A DNA stretch of 13,005 nt from Candidatus Nomurabacteria bacterium (GTDB taxonomy: Bacteria; Patescibacteriota; Minisyncoccia; Phycocordibacterales; UBA9973), in assembly GCA_943350065.1 (NCBI GenBank), contig CALQZZ010000008.1:1-13005 (forward strand), in the 5' to 3' direction. Made by a program: the position numbers and the translations under genes. Position 1 is the first letter of the stretch. Each line of letters starts with the position of its first letter. Shown in pieces: positions 12,156 to 13,005 of this stretch. Under the pieces are notes generated by a model that was given only the letters and a program-made list of their open reading frames with translations, had not been told where the DNA came from and made no database searches.

Positions 12156-12695
12156 TTATGAAATATGCGAAGCAAGCACCTGCTTTTTAGTTTTCAGAAT
12201 ATTTTCATTTAGTTTTTCCAATTTTTTTCTGATTTCAAAAGCAAAACCTTCTGCTTTTTGAATAAAAACCATCTCATTCGGAGCATTAATTACAAAAGTT
12301 TTACATTCGTTCTTTAAATCATCTTTAATAATTTGCTGAATTGAATTATCTTCTTTTATATCACTCCCAACCAAATCCATAACTGACAAGACTGGAACAT
12401 TCGGAGCCATTTCTTTTATGTAATCAATTGTTTTTTCATATACATTAATCCCATCATCACCATGCTCTAAATAAAGAGCTAAGTTCATCCGGTAAGCCAA
12501 TACCAAATCTTTTGTTTTAGTAATGATGCTTTTATTCAAAGCAAATAGCCTTTTTTCATCACCAAGGTTCCAAGTACGAATGCCTTCAGGAATCTCTTTA
12601 TAGTCCAAATTCAATGGAAGTACTACATGTTTGTCTTTTTTTAAACCTTCTTGAAGTATCGCATCAAGATTAAAGGCACTAACTGTTTTGTTCAT
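12156..12695 (-). CDS. Short PyrF-like protein (OMP decarboxylase fold) lacking the catalytic Lys
   Basis: OMP decarboxylase makes UMP, the last step of pyrimidine synthesis. The 179-residue product resembles the first half of type 2 PyrF (normally about 270 residues). LNLD at 28-31 stands for the GLDPD strand, DLVLAYRMNLALYLEHGDDG at 63-82 for the family segment around AYKPNxAFxExxGxxG, and VPVLSVMDLVGSDIKED at 100-116 for the strand carrying the catalytic DxKxxD (usually DAKRGDI). Here the tetrad segment is D107-L-V109-G-S-D112, so both Asp remain but the Lys is Val. The later barrel strands, including the phosphate-binding end, are replaced by about 65 mostly helical residues. It is therefore probably not a decarboxylase. 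The remote match should be tested by profile search. It has its own promoter and shares the terminator with the dihydroorotate-dehydrogenase-like gene. Confidence 0.6.
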   Translation of the reverse strand: MNKTVSAFNLDAILQEGLKKDKHVVLPLNLDYKEIPEGIRTWNLGDEKRLFALNKSIITKTKDLVLAYRMNLALYLEHGDDGINVYEKTIDYIKEMAPNVPVLSVMDLVGSDIKEDNSIQQIIKDDLKNECKTFVINAPNEMVFIQKAEGFAFEIRKKLEKLNENILKTKKQVLASHIS

Positions 12696-12719
12696 AATTT
12701 TAAATTTTTTAGTACTATT

Positions 12720-12735
12720 TATTCTAAGTAGAATA
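12720..12735. promoter_or_regulatory. Palindrome overlapping the promoter of the PyrF-like gene
   Basis: A perfect 7-bp inverted repeat, TATTCTA-AG-TAGAATA, overlaps the -10 and the expected start region of the promoter at 12733-12760. This is a position suited to a repressor operator. Confidence 0.4.
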
Positions 12736-12760
12736 CTATATTTTTTTATTATTTTGTCAA
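12733..12760 (-). promoter_or_regulatory. Promoter of the PyrF-like gene
   Basis: The -35 TTGACA lies at 12755-12760 and the -10 TAGTAT at 12733-12738, with a 16-nt spacer. The leader is about 30 nt and AT-rich, without a Shine-Dalgarno. Confidence 0.68.
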
Positions 12761-12763
12761 ATC

Positions 12764-12790
12764 AAAAGCCCGACATATTGTCGGGCTTTT
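12764..12790 (-). terminator. Intrinsic terminator after the edge-truncated gene
   Basis: A 12-bp stem (12764-12775 with 12779-12790) has the core GCCCGACA/TGTCGGGC and A/T ends. On the minus strand it is followed by TTTTGATTTGAC. It abuts the stop codon at 12791 and lies 3 bp from the next -35. Confidence 0.88.
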
Positions 12791-13005
12791 TTATTTTGTT
12801 ACTACTCTTATACGAACTCTTTGTTTTTTACCTTTTTGACTAAAGTAAGGGTCATGAGTCGTATGTTTTACTCTTATGGGAGCATTTTTTTGTTGTTCTA
12901 TTGTTTTTTCTTTTAAAGAAAATATTTTTAGTTTATTTCTTTTTTTGACGAAATATCTAATTATAATAATCAAAAGCAAGACGCCAATGAGAACAACTAA
13001 GGAAG
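12791..13005 (-). CDS. C-terminal part of a membrane protein, cut by the window edge
   Basis: The reading frame is open to the edge of the window (position 13005), so the start is outside. The visible 71 residues begin with a run of Ser, Leu, Val and Ile that forms a membrane helix ending in IIIIRYFVKKR. A short, highly basic, presumably cytoplasmic tail (Lys/Arg-rich, containing HTTHDPYF) follows. A TTG at 12977-12979 could be read as a start, but it would cut the membrane helix in half, so a longer gene is more likely. No family can be named from this fragment. Confidence 0.6.
   Translation of the reverse strand, partial: SLVVLIGVLLLIIIIRYFVKKRNKLKIFSLKEKTIEQQKNAPIRVKHTTHDPYFSQKGKKQRVRIRVVTK

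Noticed and set aside
12977..12979. TTG as start of the last minus-strand gene
   Set aside because: The frame stays open to the window edge and the upstream residues complete a membrane helix, so the TTG is probably an internal Leu codon.
1..13005. CRISPR array, insertion sequence or prophage
   Set aside because: No regularly spaced repeats, transposase motif, integrase or phage structural gene is visible. The repeated leaders are pairs with different lengths between them, not an array.

Overview
The window most resembles a Patescibacteria (Candidate Phyla Radiation) genome, probably Parcubacteria-like. It is AT-rich and compact. Its EF-Tu and ribosomal proteins have a Parcubacteria-type look, and many of its short membrane or secreted genes are unrecognisable. 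I saw no GGAGG-type Shine-Dalgarno site before any start; starts are preceded by A/T-rich sequence. Promoters are ordinary sigma70-like (TTGACT/TATACT, 17-nt spacer), which argues against Bacteroidota even though some signal peptides look Bacteroidota-like. No sign of a recoded stop was seen. The lineage is inferred from sequence feel, not from a search.

Layout: positions 1-5485 hold ten short genes, all on the minus strand, in small transcription units. These are a predicted secreted beta-rich protein; an unknown soluble protein; a small lipoprotein; a three-gene membrane operon (two paralogous four-helix proteins plus a Pro/Ser-rich one); a two-gene unit (SPFH-like anchored protein plus a tiny membrane protein); and a two-gene unit (zinc-ribbon protein plus a membrane-anchored protein). 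Units are separated by strong hairpin terminators whose T-tract runs almost directly into the next promoter. Five promoters here are near copies of one another. Two share a structured leader with a covarying stem, and two others share a different leader in front of putative lipoproteins. This shared upstream wiring of unrelated genes is the most striking undescribed feature.

Positions 5751-9975 hold a tuf-rpsJ-rplC-rplD-rplW-rplB operon with its own promoter. It stops after rplB, where rpsS would normally follow, at a GC-rich dyad and a terminator.

Positions 10026-12760 carry three enzyme-like genes: an aspartokinase-like protein without ACT domains, a divergently transcribed dihydroorotate-dehydrogenase-like protein lacking the catalytic Cys motif, and, convergent with it, a short PyrF-like protein in which the catalytic DxKxxD Lys is Val. 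All three look catalytically altered. They could be a repurposed or decaying aspartate/pyrimidine module. The last gene is cut by the window edge.
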